Shown one piece after another: positions 15,847 to 24,549 of a stretch of 35,197 bases of DNA. Made by a program: the position numbers and the translations under genes. Origin of the DNA: Bacteroides sp. (GTDB lineage Bacteria > Bacteroidota > Bacteroidia > Bacteroidales > Muribaculaceae); the NCBI GenBank assembly GCA_014802445.1, contig JAAVCF010000013.1, positions 8,022 through 43,218 on the forward strand, given 5' to 3'. The notes under the pieces were generated by a model that saw only the letters and a list, made by a program, of their open reading frames with translations, was not told the DNA's origin and did not search any database. Numbering within the stretch: position 1 is the stretch's first letter; each line of letters opens with the position of its first letter.

Positions 15847-16537
15847 TTACTCGTTGGTTGAATTAAATTTCTAAATATTTATAAATGGAAAAGTTGCACT
15901 AATCAAAGATTATTAGTAAAATAGTGGTAACCAAACTAATAAGAACTATTACTCTGCCTATGCGCAACTTCATAGCAAATTTCGTCAGAATCCTCGAAAT
16001 CTGCAAGGATTTCGCCGGAAATCGTGTAAATGAACTCGGAAACGTACCACGTTGTGGCGTTGTCCCTAAGTTTTTCCGATCTCGAAGTCGTGGCTCTTGC
16101 CATAACCGATGAAGCCTTCGGATTCGACAGCGAAAACCTCCTTTTTCATCTTTCATCGTCTGCATAATGAATGCAAAGATGATTTGCCAAACCTGATAAG
16201 TCGTCGTCAGTTCAATGTGCGTCGTCAGCTGACGGCGCGGCTTGCCGAAGAAATCCGCAATGATGTTGCGGTTGCCATTGATGGTGAAGAAGACGTGTTC
16301 TGCATTGATACCAAGCCCGTAAAGGTCTGTCAGAACGCAAGGGCGAAGCGTTGTGTAATGGGGCGCGATAATGTTGATGATGCTCCTGATTGGGGATACT
16401 GTGCCTCGCAAGGTCTCCACTATTATGGATATAAACTCCATTATGGATATAAACTCCATGCAGTCGTGGCATAGGGGGTGTCATACATTCGATTGGGCGG
16501 ATAAAATATTCTCTAATTTAATTCAACCAACAGGTAA
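15847..16537 (+). mobile_element. Internally deleted IS982-like insertion sequence
   Basis: The 691-bp element is bounded by inverted repeats of 23 bp. The inner 17 bp, GTTGGTTGAATTAAATT at 15853-15869, pair perfectly with 16515-16531. The outer TTAC at 15847 matches GTAA at 16534-16537, with two mismatches between. Inside is a damaged transposase fragment of the IS982 type. A full IS982 element is about 1 kb, so roughly a third is missing near the right end, while both ends are kept. No clear target-site duplication is visible. The right end falls inside or beside a hairpin repeat that has lost its left arm. Confidence 0.75.
15960..16489 (+). pseudogene. Broken IS982-family transposase
   Basis: Joining three frames gives MRNFIANFVRILEICKDF, then SDLEVVALAITDEAFGFDS, then RLHNECKDDLPNLISRRQFN and FCIDTKPVKVCQNARAKR, the DDE-domain signature of IS982 transposases. 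Lesions seen: an extra T in the run near 16070 (PKF then FRSRS instead of SDLEV); a 7-bp tandem duplication near 16150 (tttcatc twice) that shifts the frame again; an in-frame 18-bp duplication near 16425-16460 that gives YGYKLHYGYKLHAV; a TAG soon after; and loss of the C-terminal half. It cannot make an active enzyme. Confidence 0.8.
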
Positions 16538-16549
16538 TGACTATAAAAA

Positions 16550-16957
16550 TCAATCGCATCCTCGCAGCAGATGGCGACATATTTTGTCGCGGAGTGCGGG
16601 CGGCCCGAACGGCCGCCCCTACATTCTTTAGCGAGCACACTTATCACGCACGTCTCATATCGTCCACCCACCTCCCCGCCAACAGCATTGCATTATTACA
16701 TTGACCCCGACGTTTCTGGTGTAGAGGGGGCGCGCCGTTAAAAGTTGAGCAGGCGGTAACGCTGCTTGGCCTCGGTGCGCGTGCAGAGGTTGAAATGCCA
16801 CCACTCCGTCCTCAGCGGCTTGAACCCCCCGGCCTGCATGATGCGGCGCAGCAGTAGGCGGTTTGCCCGCTCGGCGGCCGTAATCACTCCGCGGCTCACG
16901 AGCTGCGTCTCGCGGTCAATGTTGGCTTCCGGGCCGAGATGGTCCACCGGGGTGCCC
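16550..16957. repeat. Right copy of the ~404-bp direct duplication
   Basis: This is the partner of 14482-14885. It begins with the right arm CAATCG of hairpin 1 (the left arm CGATTG is absent, replaced by IS-end sequence). It includes hairpin 2 with GGGCGGCC/GGCCGCCC arms (to 16625), the spacer, and the 3' end of the intact dipeptidase gene. Confidence 0.85.
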
Positions 16958-17412
16958 ATTGGCAGCTCGCGCCCCAGCGAGTCGGCCAGGGTGATGTCAA
17001 CGGCCAGGCCATAGTTGTGGAGGCCGCCGCCGTTGCGGGGATTGCTCACATAGGGAGCCTGAGGGGTGCCCTGCACCACCTGATACATCCTCCGCTGCAC
17101 GCTCATGGGGCGCGAGGCGTCCTTCACCAGCAGATGGAGGTCAGGCCGCTCCTTGCGCAGAGCCTCGGCGGCCTTGCGGAGCGCCACGGCGGCGTCAGGA
17201 TGGAGCCACGCGCTGTCAAGCCCTTCATAGAGCACCACACCCGTGAAATTGTCGGCGCGACTATACATAAGGCTCTCCTCAACGCCGTCGCACACGGCAC
17301 CCACGGCCACCATCCCTTCACGGGCCATCCTGCGGTCAAGCTCGCCGCCCCGGGCGGCCATGCCTGCCGATGCGGCCACGATGGCCGCGCTCAAAATAGC
17401 TTTCTCAATCAT
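16738..17412 (-). CDS. D-Ala-D-Ala dipeptidase family protein (VanX/DdpX-like, peptidase M15D)
   Basis: 224 residues from ATG 17412, which gives a signal peptide (MIEKAILSAAIVAASAGMAA), so a periplasmic enzyme. A longer open frame upstream is antisense to the divergent GNAT gene and is rejected. Catalytic features are all present: R101 in KDASRP, the zinc motif HxxGxxxD (H132, D139 in LHNYGLAVD) and E203/H206 in EWWH. VanX-type enzymes cleave D-Ala-D-Ala; in gut commensals a wall-recycling role is more likely than vancomycin resistance, since no vanH, vanA, vanS or vanR gene is near. Two further copies of its 3' end lie at 14.7 and 13.8 kb. Its -7 box lies only 5 bases before the ATG. Confidence 0.85.
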   Translation of the reverse strand: MIEKAILSAAIVAASAGMAARGGELDRRMAREGMVAVGAVCDGVEESLMYSRADNFTGVVLYEGLDSAWLHPDAAVALRKAAEALRKERPDLHLLVKDASRPMSVQRRMYQVVQGTPQAPYVSNPRNGGGLHNYGLAVDITLADSLGRELPMGTPVDHLGPEANIDRETQLVSRGVITAAERANRLLLRRIMQAGGFKPLRTEWWHFNLCTRTEAKQRYRLLNF

Positions 17413-17417
17413 GGCCG

Positions 17418-17425
17418 CAAAGTTA
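17418..17425 (-). promoter_or_regulatory. -7 promoter box very close to the dipeptidase start
   Basis: Minus-strand TAACTTTG (17425-17418) is an exact TAnnTTTG match, with TTG at 17450-17448 (22-base spacer). It ends 5 bases before the ATG at 17412, so the transcript would be leaderless or nearly so. Confidence 0.6.
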
Positions 17426-17530
17426 CGCATCTCCGCTGAAATATCACCAAAAATGCGGCCTCTCATCCCCTCTGTGGCAATAATGGCCCACCGGGGCCGT
17501 TGAATCAAGAAGAGAAAACTCAAGCAAGCT

Positions 17531-18121
17531 ATGATTATCACTGACGCCACTGCAGCCGACGCTCCGCTGATTGCCGATGCCGTAATCGAGGCCATCGGTC
17601 CCGAGATTGCCGACGGTCTGGCCGGCAAGACACACTCTCGCGCCGATGTCCACGCCCTTTTCACAGCCCTTGCTGCCCGGCCTGACACGCAGTATTCCTT
17701 TGCCAACACCCGCATTGCCCGCTCCGAGGCCTCCGGCGCTCCGATGGGAGTCTGTGTGAGCTACGACGGCGAGCTTCTGCTCACCCTGCGCCGCGCCTTC
17801 TTCCGCGAGGCGGCTCTGCGCCTGGGCTGGACCCTCACCCCTGAGGAGGCTGAAGCCATCCACCCCGAGACCGGTCCCGAGGAGTTTTATCTCGACACAC
17901 TGATGACCCTCCCCGCCCATCGCGGCCAGGGAGTGGGCCGCGCCCTCATCATGGACGCCAAGCTCAAGGCGCGCGCCGCCGGCAAGCCGCTGGGACTCCT
18001 CTGTGACACTGACAACGACCGCGCCCGCAGCCTCTATGACTCGCTCGGCTTCCGTCCCGCCGGCACCCGCCCCTTTGCCGGCCACGTTATGAACCGCCTC
18101 ATCCTCCCCTCGGATTGCTGA
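17531..18121 (+). CDS. GNAT-family N-acetyltransferase
   Basis: 196 residues. The acetyl-CoA binding motif is clear: LDTLMTLPAHRGQGVGRALIMDAKLKARA (the Q/RxxGxG/A loop is HRGQGVG), followed by LGLLCDTDNDRARSLYDSLGFRP, the usual GNAT motif B with a tyrosine as likely general acid. The N-terminus (MIITDATAADAPLIADAV) is also typical. It moves an acetyl group from acetyl-CoA to an amine; substrate unknown. The gene is divergent from the dipeptidase with 118 bases between them. No promoter box was recognised for it. The Bacteroidetes promoter of the TPR gene follows its stop. Confidence 0.88.
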   Translation: MIITDATAADAPLIADAVIEAIGPEIADGLAGKTHSRADVHALFTALAARPDTQYSFANTRIARSEASGAPMGVCVSYDGELLLTLRRAFFREAALRLGWTLTPEEAEAIHPETGPEEFYLDTLMTLPAHRGQGVGRALIMDAKLKARAAGKPLGLLCDTDNDRARSLYDSLGFRPAGTRPFAGHVMNRLILPSDC

Positions 18122-18140
18122 CCGCCTCACGCCTCGATAA

Positions 18141-18172
18141 TTTGCTAATCCGCCCGTGGATGTGTAACTTTG
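18141..18172 (+). promoter_or_regulatory. Promoter of the TPR protein gene
   Basis: TTTG (18141-18144), a 20-base spacer and TAACTTTG (18165-18172) match the Bacteroidota consensus at both boxes. The ATG at 18197 lies 24 bases further on. Confidence 0.85.
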
Positions 18173-18196
18173 CAACTCTCTCCGCGTCATAATAAT

Positions 18197-20164
18197 ATGC
18201 AAAGATTTATCCTCGCGCTTTTCCTCGCGCTGACCGCCGCGCCGGCCATGATGTCGCAGGTTGACACTGACCAGGTGATGGTCATCGGGCGCAACACGCT
18301 TTATCTGGAGGACTATGTGCTCTCCATCCAGTATTTCAACCAGGTTATCGGCGTCAAGCCTTATCTGGCGCAGCCTTATTTTTATCGTGCCATTGCCAAG
18401 CTCAACCTCGACGACTATCACGGCGCCGAGGCCGACGCCACTCTGGCCATTGAGCGTAACCCCTTCATCACCGATGCCTGGGAAGTGCGCGGCGTGGCCC
18501 GTCAGAATCTGGGCAACTGGCAGGGGGCCGTCAGTGACTATGACAAGGCTCTGGAAACGCTGCCTGACAATCGCTCGCTGCTCTTCAACCGCGCCCTGGC
18601 GCTCCAGGAGATGAAGGAATATGACGCTGCCCGCCAAGGCTTTGACAGGCTCATAAAGGCTCATCCGCGTTTCGACGGTGCCCGCGTGGGGCTCGCCCGG
18701 CTCGACCTCATCACCGGCGACACCGTGGCCGCTCTCAGCGGCGTGGAGGAGGCGCTGAAGCTCAATCCCGCCTCGGTCAACTCACTGGTGCTCCACTCTG
18801 ACATCATGATGCACCGTCAGGACTTCGACTCCGCCCTGACCGACATCAACGAGGCCGTACGCCTCCAGCCTCAGCTGGCAGGACTGTTCATCAACCGCGC
18901 CTTTGTGCGCTATCGTCTCGACGACTATTACGGCGCCATGGCCGACTATGACTACGCCGTGACCCTTGACCCCACCAACGTCACCGCCATCTATAACCGC
19001 GCCCTGCTGCTGGCCGAGGTGCATGACTTCAACCGCGCCGAGGCCGACCTCGACGCCGTGCTCCGCCTTGACCCTGACAATTACCGCGCGCTGTTTAACC
19101 GCGCCGTAATCCGCCGCAACCTCGGCGAGCTTGACGGCGCCGAGGCTGACCTTACGCGACTGCTGGATGTGTTTCCCGACTTCTCGGCAGCGTGGTTTCT
19201 CCGCTATGACGTGCGCAACACCCGCGGCGACCGCGGCGCTAAAGCTGACTATGACCGCTCCATAGCCCTGGCCAAAACCAACGTGGCCACCAAGGACAAT
19301 CCCCTGGAGGAGGACCCCGAGACCACCGGAGCTCCCGAGGAAACCCAGGAGCAGGTGAAGGCCCGCTTCTCAACCCTCCTCACCGTCAACGATAACATCA
19401 CCCCCGAGGAGACCTACAACAGCAAGGAAATCAAAGGACGCGTGCAGGACCGCCGCACCACCGTGGAGCCCGAGCCCATCATGGCCCTGACATACTACAC
19501 CTCACCCACCGAGCTCAAGCCCGGCGGCGAATACATCAAGGAGGTCACCGAGGCCAATCAGAGCCGCATGCTCCGCTTCCTGCTCCAGGCATCGGTTCAC
19601 CCCTCCGTGGCCACCGACGAGGACCGCTTCGATGCCCACAACCGCTCCATTGCCTACTATAACTCATGGCTCTCCACCCACACCCCCCGCGCCATCGACT
19701 ATCTGGGCCGCGCCATGGACTTCATAACCCTCCGCAACTATCCCTCGGCCATTGCCGACCTTGACCGCGCCCTGCAGCTCACCCCTGACTACACTCTGGC
19801 GCTCTTTGCCCGCGCCCAGGCCCGCTTCCTCAGCGCCGAGCTGGCCGACGAAGCCTCGCGTCGCTTGCTCTATCAGAGCGCCGTGGCCGACCTTGACGAA
19901 GCCCTGCGCCACTCCCCCACGCTGGCCCCGGCGTGGTACAACAAGGGGGTAATCCTCACCGCGGTGGGCGATTACACATCTGCCCTGGCCGCCTTCACCC
20001 GTGCCATAGAGCTGGCCCCTGACATGGGCGAGGCATGGTACAACCGCGGCTACGCCTACCTCCGTCTGGGCAACCGCGATGCCGGACTGGCCGACCTCAG
20101 CAAAGCCGGCGAGCTCGGCGTGGTGCCATCCTACAATCTCCTAAAGCGCATGACGTCGCACTGA
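18197..20164 (+). CDS. Secreted tetratricopeptide repeat (TPR) protein
   Basis: 655 residues from ATG 18197; an earlier TTG in frame lies inside the promoter's -7 box and is not used. A signal peptide (MQRFILALFLALTAAPAMMS) precedes about 12 TPR units in two groups, residues about 25-370 and about 500-645, seen as repeated 34-residue blocks with phrases such as AYFYRAIAKLNLDDY, LFNRALALQEMKEYDAA, AIYNRALLLAEVHDFNRAEADLDAVLRLDP and AWYNRGYAYLRLGNRDAGLADL. Between the groups is a charged, possibly disordered linker (NPLEEDPETTGAPEETQEQ). Such proteins scaffold protein-protein contacts in the periplasm or at the outer membrane. The partner is unknown. Confidence 0.9.
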   Translation: MQRFILALFLALTAAPAMMSQVDTDQVMVIGRNTLYLEDYVLSIQYFNQVIGVKPYLAQPYFYRAIAKLNLDDYHGAEADATLAIERNPFITDAWEVRGVARQNLGNWQGAVSDYDKALETLPDNRSLLFNRALALQEMKEYDAARQGFDRLIKAHPRFDGARVGLARLDLITGDTVAALSGVEEALKLNPASVNSLVLHSDIMMHRQDFDSALTDINEAVRLQPQLAGLFINRAFVRYRLDDYYGAMADYDYAVTLDPTNVTAIYNRALLLAEVHDFNRAEADLDAVLRLDPDNYRALFNRAVIRRNLGELDGAEADLTRLLDVFPDFSAAWFLRYDVRNTRGDRGAKADYDRSIALAKTNVATKDNPLEEDPETTGAPEETQEQVKARFSTLLTVNDNITPEETYNSKEIKGRVQDRRTTVEPEPIMALTYYTSPTELKPGGEYIKEVTEANQSRMLRFLLQASVHPSVATDEDRFDAHNRSIAYYNSWLSTHTPRAIDYLGRAMDFITLRNYPSAIADLDRALQLTPDYTLALFARAQARFLSAELADEASRRLLYQSAVADLDEALRHSPTLAPAWYNKGVILTAVGDYTSALAAFTRAIELAPDMGEAWYNRGYAYLRLGNRDAGLADLSKAGELGVVPSYNLLKRMTSH

Positions 20165-20215
20165 CCCCTCTCCCCCTCTAATCACCCATCTGCAATCTTC
20201 CTTACATTACCTGAC

Positions 20216-21583
20216 GTGACAAAGCATTCCTCCTCCCCGAGCGGCAACCGCGCCGTGTTCTCAACCCGTTTCGCCGCCGTGGCCACCACCGTGGGCTCCG
20301 CCGTGGGCCTCGGCAACATCTGGCGCTTCCCCTATGAGGCGGGAGTGCACGGCGGCGGCGCCTTCCTCATCTGCTATCTCGCCTTCGTGATGCTCATAGG
20401 CGTGCCCGTGCTCTGTGCCGAATTCTGCATGGGGCGCGCCACCCGCAGCAACATCGTGGGCGCCTATTCGCGCCTCAAAGCGGGCAAACCGGGCCTCTTT
20501 GCCGGACTCCTCGGCGTGGTCTCGTCGCTGCTCATTCTGAGCTTCTACTCGGTGGTGGCGGGATGGACCGTGGAGTATTCTCTGGCCTCGCTCACCGGCG
20601 CCCTTGACTTCTCCGCCGCTGACCCTATGGGCCACGACCGCTTTGCGGTGCTCACCGGCGGCTGGCGCTCCACCCTCTGGACTCTCCTGTTTCTGGGCTG
20701 CAACTTCGCCATCATGCTCGGTGGGGTCACCAAGGGCATCGAGCGGATGTCAAACGTCCTCATGCCGGTGCTGTTCCTGCTGCTGATTCTCTTCTGCGTC
20801 AACTCATTCACCCTCTCCGGATGGCGTCAGGGCGTGGCTTTCATATTCAGCCCCGATTTCAGCAAGGTCAACCCCTCGATGCTCCTCGGCGCCATGGGTC
20901 AGGCCTTCTTCTCGCTGAGCCTGGGCCTGGGCGGCATGATGACCTATGCCTCCTATTTCAGCAAAACCACGCGCCTGGCGCGCACCGCCGTCACCACCGC
21001 CGTGCTTGACTCGGCCGTGGCCATCCTTGCCGGCGTGATAATCTTCCCGGCGGTGTTCACCTTCAACCTCTCCCCCGAGGCCGGCCCCACGCTGGTGTTT
21101 GAAGTGCTCCCCTACGTGTTCAGCCAGCTCCCTGCGGGCCGCATGTGGGCCACTCTGTTCTTCATCCTGCTGTTTCTGGCATCGCTCACCTCCACGGTGT
21201 CAATGTCAGAGATTGCCATAGCCTATTTCAGCGAGGAGCGCCGCATGTCGCGCCGCAAGGCCACCCTCACCTGCGCCCTCATTGCCGGTGCCGGCGCTCT
21301 GCTCTGCGCCCTGAGCTTCGGCCCGGCCGCAGGATTCAAGGTGTGCGGCATGACCATGTTTAACCTCTTTGACTATGTGGCCTCCAACATCAGCCTCCCC
21401 CTTGGCGGCTTCATCTGTTCGGTGTTTGTAGGCTGGAAACTCCGCAGCCCGTTCCTCAACAGGTATCTGCAACCGGTCACGCCCCTCACGCGCGCCTACA
21501 CCGGCTACCTCGGATTCTGCATGCGTTGGGTGTGTCCCACAGCCATTTTCCTGATTTTCCTCAATTCCATAGGCATCCTCTGA
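20216..21583 (+). CDS. Sodium-dependent transporter, NSS (SNF) family
   Basis: 455 residues from a GTG start (GTG ACA AAG CAT). The family signature GSAVGLGNIWRFPYEAGVHG lies in the first membrane segment, where it binds sodium and substrate. It is followed by GGAFLICYLAFVMLIGVPVLCAEF and about ten further membrane segments, ending near LIFLNSIGIL. Bacterial NSS members (LeuT, MhsT, TnaT) take up amino acids with sodium. The substrate here is not determinable. Length and number of segments suit the 11-12 segment bacterial class. It follows the TPR gene after 51 bases and may be co-transcribed with it. Confidence 0.92.
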   Translation: MTKHSSSPSGNRAVFSTRFAAVATTVGSAVGLGNIWRFPYEAGVHGGGAFLICYLAFVMLIGVPVLCAEFCMGRATRSNIVGAYSRLKAGKPGLFAGLLGVVSSLLILSFYSVVAGWTVEYSLASLTGALDFSAADPMGHDRFAVLTGGWRSTLWTLLFLGCNFAIMLGGVTKGIERMSNVLMPVLFLLLILFCVNSFTLSGWRQGVAFIFSPDFSKVNPSMLLGAMGQAFFSLSLGLGGMMTYASYFSKTTRLARTAVTTAVLDSAVAILAGVIIFPAVFTFNLSPEAGPTLVFEVLPYVFSQLPAGRMWATLFFILLFLASLTSTVSMSEIAIAYFSEERRMSRRKATLTCALIAGAGALLCALSFGPAAGFKVCGMTMFNLFDYVASNISLPLGGFICSVFVGWKLRSPFLNRYLQPVTPLTRAYTGYLGFCMRWVCPTAIFLIFLNSIGIL

Positions 21584-21638
21584 CTCCCCTGCCCCTCCGC
21601 AGTTTAGAATCCAAGATTGCCCCAGCTGAGAATATTGA

Positions 21639-21670
21639 TTTGCGTGGGTGAGCGATATTGCGTAAATTTG
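21639..21670 (+). promoter_or_regulatory. Promoter of valS
   Basis: TTTG (21639-21642), a 20-base spacer and TAAATTTG (21663-21670) match the Bacteroidota consensus at both boxes. The ATG of valS follows at 21692, so the leader is about 15 nt. Confidence 0.85.
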
Positions 21671-21691
21671 CCCCAAATAAACTGATAAATC

Positions 21692-24340
21692 ATGAACGAA
21701 CTTGCCACCAAATACTCTCCTCGTGACGTCGAGGATAAATGGTACAGCTACTGGATGGAGCACGATCTCTTCCGCTCCGTGCCTGATTCTCGCGAACCTT
21801 ACTGCATAATCATCCCCCCTCCCAACGTCACCGGTATTCTCCACATGGGCCACATGCTCAACAACACGATTCAGGACATCCTGATTCGCCGTGCCCGTAT
21901 GGAAGGCAAGAACGCTCTGTGGGTCCCCGGCACTGACCACGCATCCATCTCCACCGAGACAAAGGTCATTGCCAAGCTCGCCTCGGAAGGCGTCAAGAAA
22001 ACTGACCTCACCCGCGAGGAATTCCTCAAGCACGCCTGGGAATGGACCGAGAAGCACGGCGGCATCATCCTCGAACAGCTAAAGAAACTCGGCGCTTCAT
22101 GCGACTGGAGCCGCACCGCCTTCACCATGGACGAGGAGCGCTCAAAGAGCGTTATCAAGGTGTTCTGTGACCTCTACGACAAGGGCCTCATCTATCGCGG
22201 CCTGCGCATGGTCAACTGGGACCCCGCCAACCGCACCGCCATCTCTGACGACGAGGTGTTCTTCGTCGAGGAAAAGAGCAAGCTCTACTATCTGAAATAC
22301 TATGTGGCCGGCGACCCCGAAGGACGCTACGCTGTGGTGGCCACCACCCGCCCCGAAACCATCATGGGCGACACCGCAATGTGCATCAACCCCAAGGACC
22401 CCAAAAACGCCTGGCTCAAGGGCAAGCGCGTGATTGTGCCTCTGGTGGGCCGCGAAATCCCCGTAATCGAGGACCGCTACGTCGACATGGAGTTCGGCAC
22501 CGGTTGCCTCAAGGTGACCCCGGCCCACGATAAGAACGACTACATGCTCGGCAAGAACCACAATCTGGAGTCAATCGACATCTTCAACGAGGACGGCACC
22601 ATCGCCGAAACCGCCGGGATGTATGTGGGCATGGACCGCTTTGACTGCCGCAAGAAGATTGCCGACGACCTTCAGGCTGCCGGCCTGATGGAGAAAATCG
22701 AGGACTACACCAACAATGTAGGCACCTCCGAACGCACCAAAGTGGCCATCGAGCCCCGCCTGTCGCTCCAGTGGTTCATCAAGATGAAACACTTTGCCGA
22801 CATCAGCCTCTCACCGGTGATGGACGACATTATCCGCTTCGTGCCCGAGAAGTATAAGAACACTTATCGCATCTGGCTCGAAAACATCCAGGACTGGTGT
22901 ATCAGCCGCCAGCTCTGGTGGGGACACCGCATCCCGGCTTACTACTACACCTCGCCCGCCGACGGCAGCGAGCAGATTGTGGTGGCTCCCACCCGTGAGG
23001 AAGCCCTTGACAAAGCCCGCGCCCTCCCCGGCTGCGAAAGCCTCACTGACGCTGACCTCCGCCAGGATGAGGACGCCCTTGACACCTGGTTCTCCTCATG
23101 GCTCTGGCCCATCACCCTCTTCAACGGCATCAACAACCCCGGCAACGAGGAAATCAACTACTACTATCCCACCGCAACACTCGTCACCGGCCCTGACATC
23201 ATCTTCTTCTGGGTGGCCCGAATGATTATGGCGGGTTACGAATACGTGGGCAAGGAGCCGTTTGAGAACGTCTACTTCACCGGCATTGTCCGTGACTCCA
23301 TAGGCCGAAAGATGAGCAAATCGCTCGGCAACTCTCCTGACCCCCTTGACCTTATCGCCACCTACGGCGCCGACGGCGTGCGCATGGGTCTGATGCTCGC
23401 CGCCCCCGCCGGCAACGACATCATGTATGACGACAAGCTCTGCGAACAGGGCCGCAACTTCTGCAACAAAATCTGGAACGCCTTCCGCCTTGTCAAGGGC
23501 TGGGAGGTTGACGATAACCTGGCGCAGCCCGAATCGGCCCGTCAGGCTGTGGAATGGTTCGGCGCCCGCCTCTCGGCCACAGCCGCCGAGGTCAATGACC
23601 TCTTTGCCAAATTCCGCATCTCGGAGGCCCTTATGGCAGTCTACCGCCTTTTCTGGGACGAATTCTCGTCATGGTATCTCGAGAGCGTGAAGCCCGCTTA
23701 TCAGAAGCCCGTTGACCGCGCAACGATGAAGGCCACCATGGATTATTTCGACGCCCTGCTGCGCATGCTCCATCCCTTCATGCCCTTCATCACCGAAGAG
23801 CTCTGGCAGCACATGGCCGACCGCCGTCCCGGCGAGTCAATCATGTATGCCTCGATGCCTCAGGCCGAGGTGTCGGCCCGCGGCGAAGCCGTGATTGCTC
23901 AGATGGAGGAGGCAAAGCAGATTGTCAACGGTGTGCGTGGTGTGCGCGCCCAGCGCAACATCCCCTCCAAGGATGCCCTGACCCTCAATGTGGTGGGCGC
24001 CGCCAAGTGTGAGTTTGCTCCGCTGGTGGAGAAGCTCGGCAACCTCGAGGCTTACAACACTGTCGACGTCAAGGACGCCGCTGCCGCCTCATTCCTGGTG
24101 GGCACCGTGGAATTCAACGTGCCTCTGGCTGACCGCATCGACACCGACGCCGAGAAGGCCAAGATTCAGAAGGACATTGACTATTACGAAGGCTTCCGCC
24201 AGTCAACTCTCAAGAAGCTCGGCAACGAGCGCTTCGTCTCCAAGGCTCCCGAAACCGTGGTGGAGGCCGAGCGCAAGAAGCTGGCCGATGCCGAAAGCAA
24301 GCTCGCCACCCTGCGCGAGACCCTCGCGGCCCTCGGCTGA
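21692..24340 (+). CDS. valS: Valyl-tRNA synthetase
   Basis: 882 residues. Class I synthetase signatures are intact: the HIGH-type motif HMGH at residues 51-54 within [15 protein letters not shown], and KMSKS at 540-544 within [14 protein letters not shown]. The CP1 editing domain shows [15 protein letters not shown] and [16 protein letters not shown], which removes threonine mis-charged to tRNA-Val. An anticodon-binding domain follows ([17 protein letters not shown]). The protein ends in a coiled coil ([34 protein letters not shown]) that contacts the tRNA. It is the first gene of a likely operon with a small membrane protein, dxs, trkA and trkH. Confidence 0.97.
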   Translation: MNELATKYSPRDVEDKWYSYWMEHDLFRSVPDSREPYCIIIPPPNVTGILHMGHMLNNTIQDILIRRARMEGKNALWVPGTDHASISTETKVIAKLASEGVKKTDLTREEFLKHAWEWTEKHGGIILEQLKKLGASCDWSRTAFTMDEERSKSVIKVFCDLYDKGLIYRGLRMVNWDPANRTAISDDEVFFVEEKSKLYYLKYYVAGDPEGRYAVVATTRPETIMGDTAMCINPKDPKNAWLKGKRVIVPLVGREIPVIEDRYVDMEFGTGCLKVTPAHDKNDYMLGKNHNLESIDIFNEDGTIAETAGMYVGMDRFDCRKKIADDLQAAGLMEKIEDYTNNVGTSERTKVAIEPRLSLQWFIKMKHFADISLSPVMDDIIRFVPEKYKNTYRIWLENIQDWCISRQLWWGHRIPAYYYTSPADGSEQIVVAPTREEALDKARALPGCESLTDADLRQDEDALDTWFSSWLWPITLFNGINNPGNEEINYYYPTATLVTGPDIIFFWVARMIMAGYEYVGKEPFENVYFTGIVRDSIGRKMSKSLGNSPDPLDLIATYGADGVRMGLMLAAPAGNDIMYDDKLCEQGRNFCNKIWNAFRLVKGWEVDDNLAQPESARQAVEWFGARLSATAAEVNDLFAKFRISEALMAVYRLFWDEFSSWYLESVKPAYQKPVDRATMKATMDYFDALLRMLHPFMPFITEELWQHMADRRPGESIMYASMPQAEVSARGEAVIAQMEEAKQIVNGVRGVRAQRNIPSKDALTLNVVGAAKCEFAPLVEKLGNLEAYNTVDVKDAAAASFLVGTVEFNVPLADRIDTDAEKAKIQKDIDYYEGFRQSTLKKLGNERFVSKAPETVVEAERKKLADAESKLATLRETLAALG

Positions 24341-24372
24341 TTCATTTATCCATCCTCACCTCTCGCAGCGCA

Positions 24373-24549
24373 ATGAAAGGCTATCAGATTTTCCGCTTCA
24401 CGTGTCTGGCCCTGCTCTGGGTCATATTATGCTATTTCGTAGTGGCTTATCAGCCTTTCACGCTGAGAGTGGCGTTTATTGTCATCGCATCGGGCATAGT
24501 GGTGTTTGTGCCCTTATATAAGAAGTATGTCAAAAATGGCAAAAACTGA
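24373..24549 (+). CDS. Small two-segment membrane protein
   Basis: A 58-residue protein, MKGYQIFRFTCLALLW... to YKKYVKNGKN. Two hydrophobic stretches are visible, about residues 9-26 and 32-48, each of membrane-spanning length, with a lysine-rich C-terminus. It lies 32 bases after valS. Its last 23 bases overlap the start of dxs in another frame, which argues that it is a real gene with coupled translation. No family recognised. A TGA stop at 24547-24549 ends it. Confidence 0.65.
   Translation: MKGYQIFRFTCLALLWVILCYFVVAYQPFTLRVAFIVIASGIVVFVPLYKKYVKNGKN

Noticed and set aside
15899..16459. 186-codon minus-strand open frame
   Set aside because: It is antisense to the broken IS982 transposase, whose family motifs are read on the plus strand.
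16738..17412. Vancomycin resistance gene set
   Set aside because: Only a VanX-type dipeptidase is present, with a signal peptide that cytoplasmic VanX lacks, and no vanH, ligase or sensor genes are near.
16738..17715. 325-residue version of the dipeptidase starting at 17715
   Set aside because: The extra 101 residues are antisense to the acetyltransferase gene, and a signal peptide begins exactly at the ATG at 17412.
18170..18196. TTG start for the TPR protein
   Set aside because: The TTG is part of the -7 promoter box, so it cannot be in the mRNA; ATG 18197 gives a proper signal peptide.
17444..18664. 406-codon minus-strand open frame
   Set aside because: It lies antisense to the acetyltransferase and TPR genes, both with clear family motifs. 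GC-rich codon use leaves few stops on the opposite strand.
21206..22057. 283-codon minus-strand open frame
   Set aside because: It is antisense to the NSS transporter and to the valS start, with a Gly/Glu/His-rich composition typical of shadow frames.
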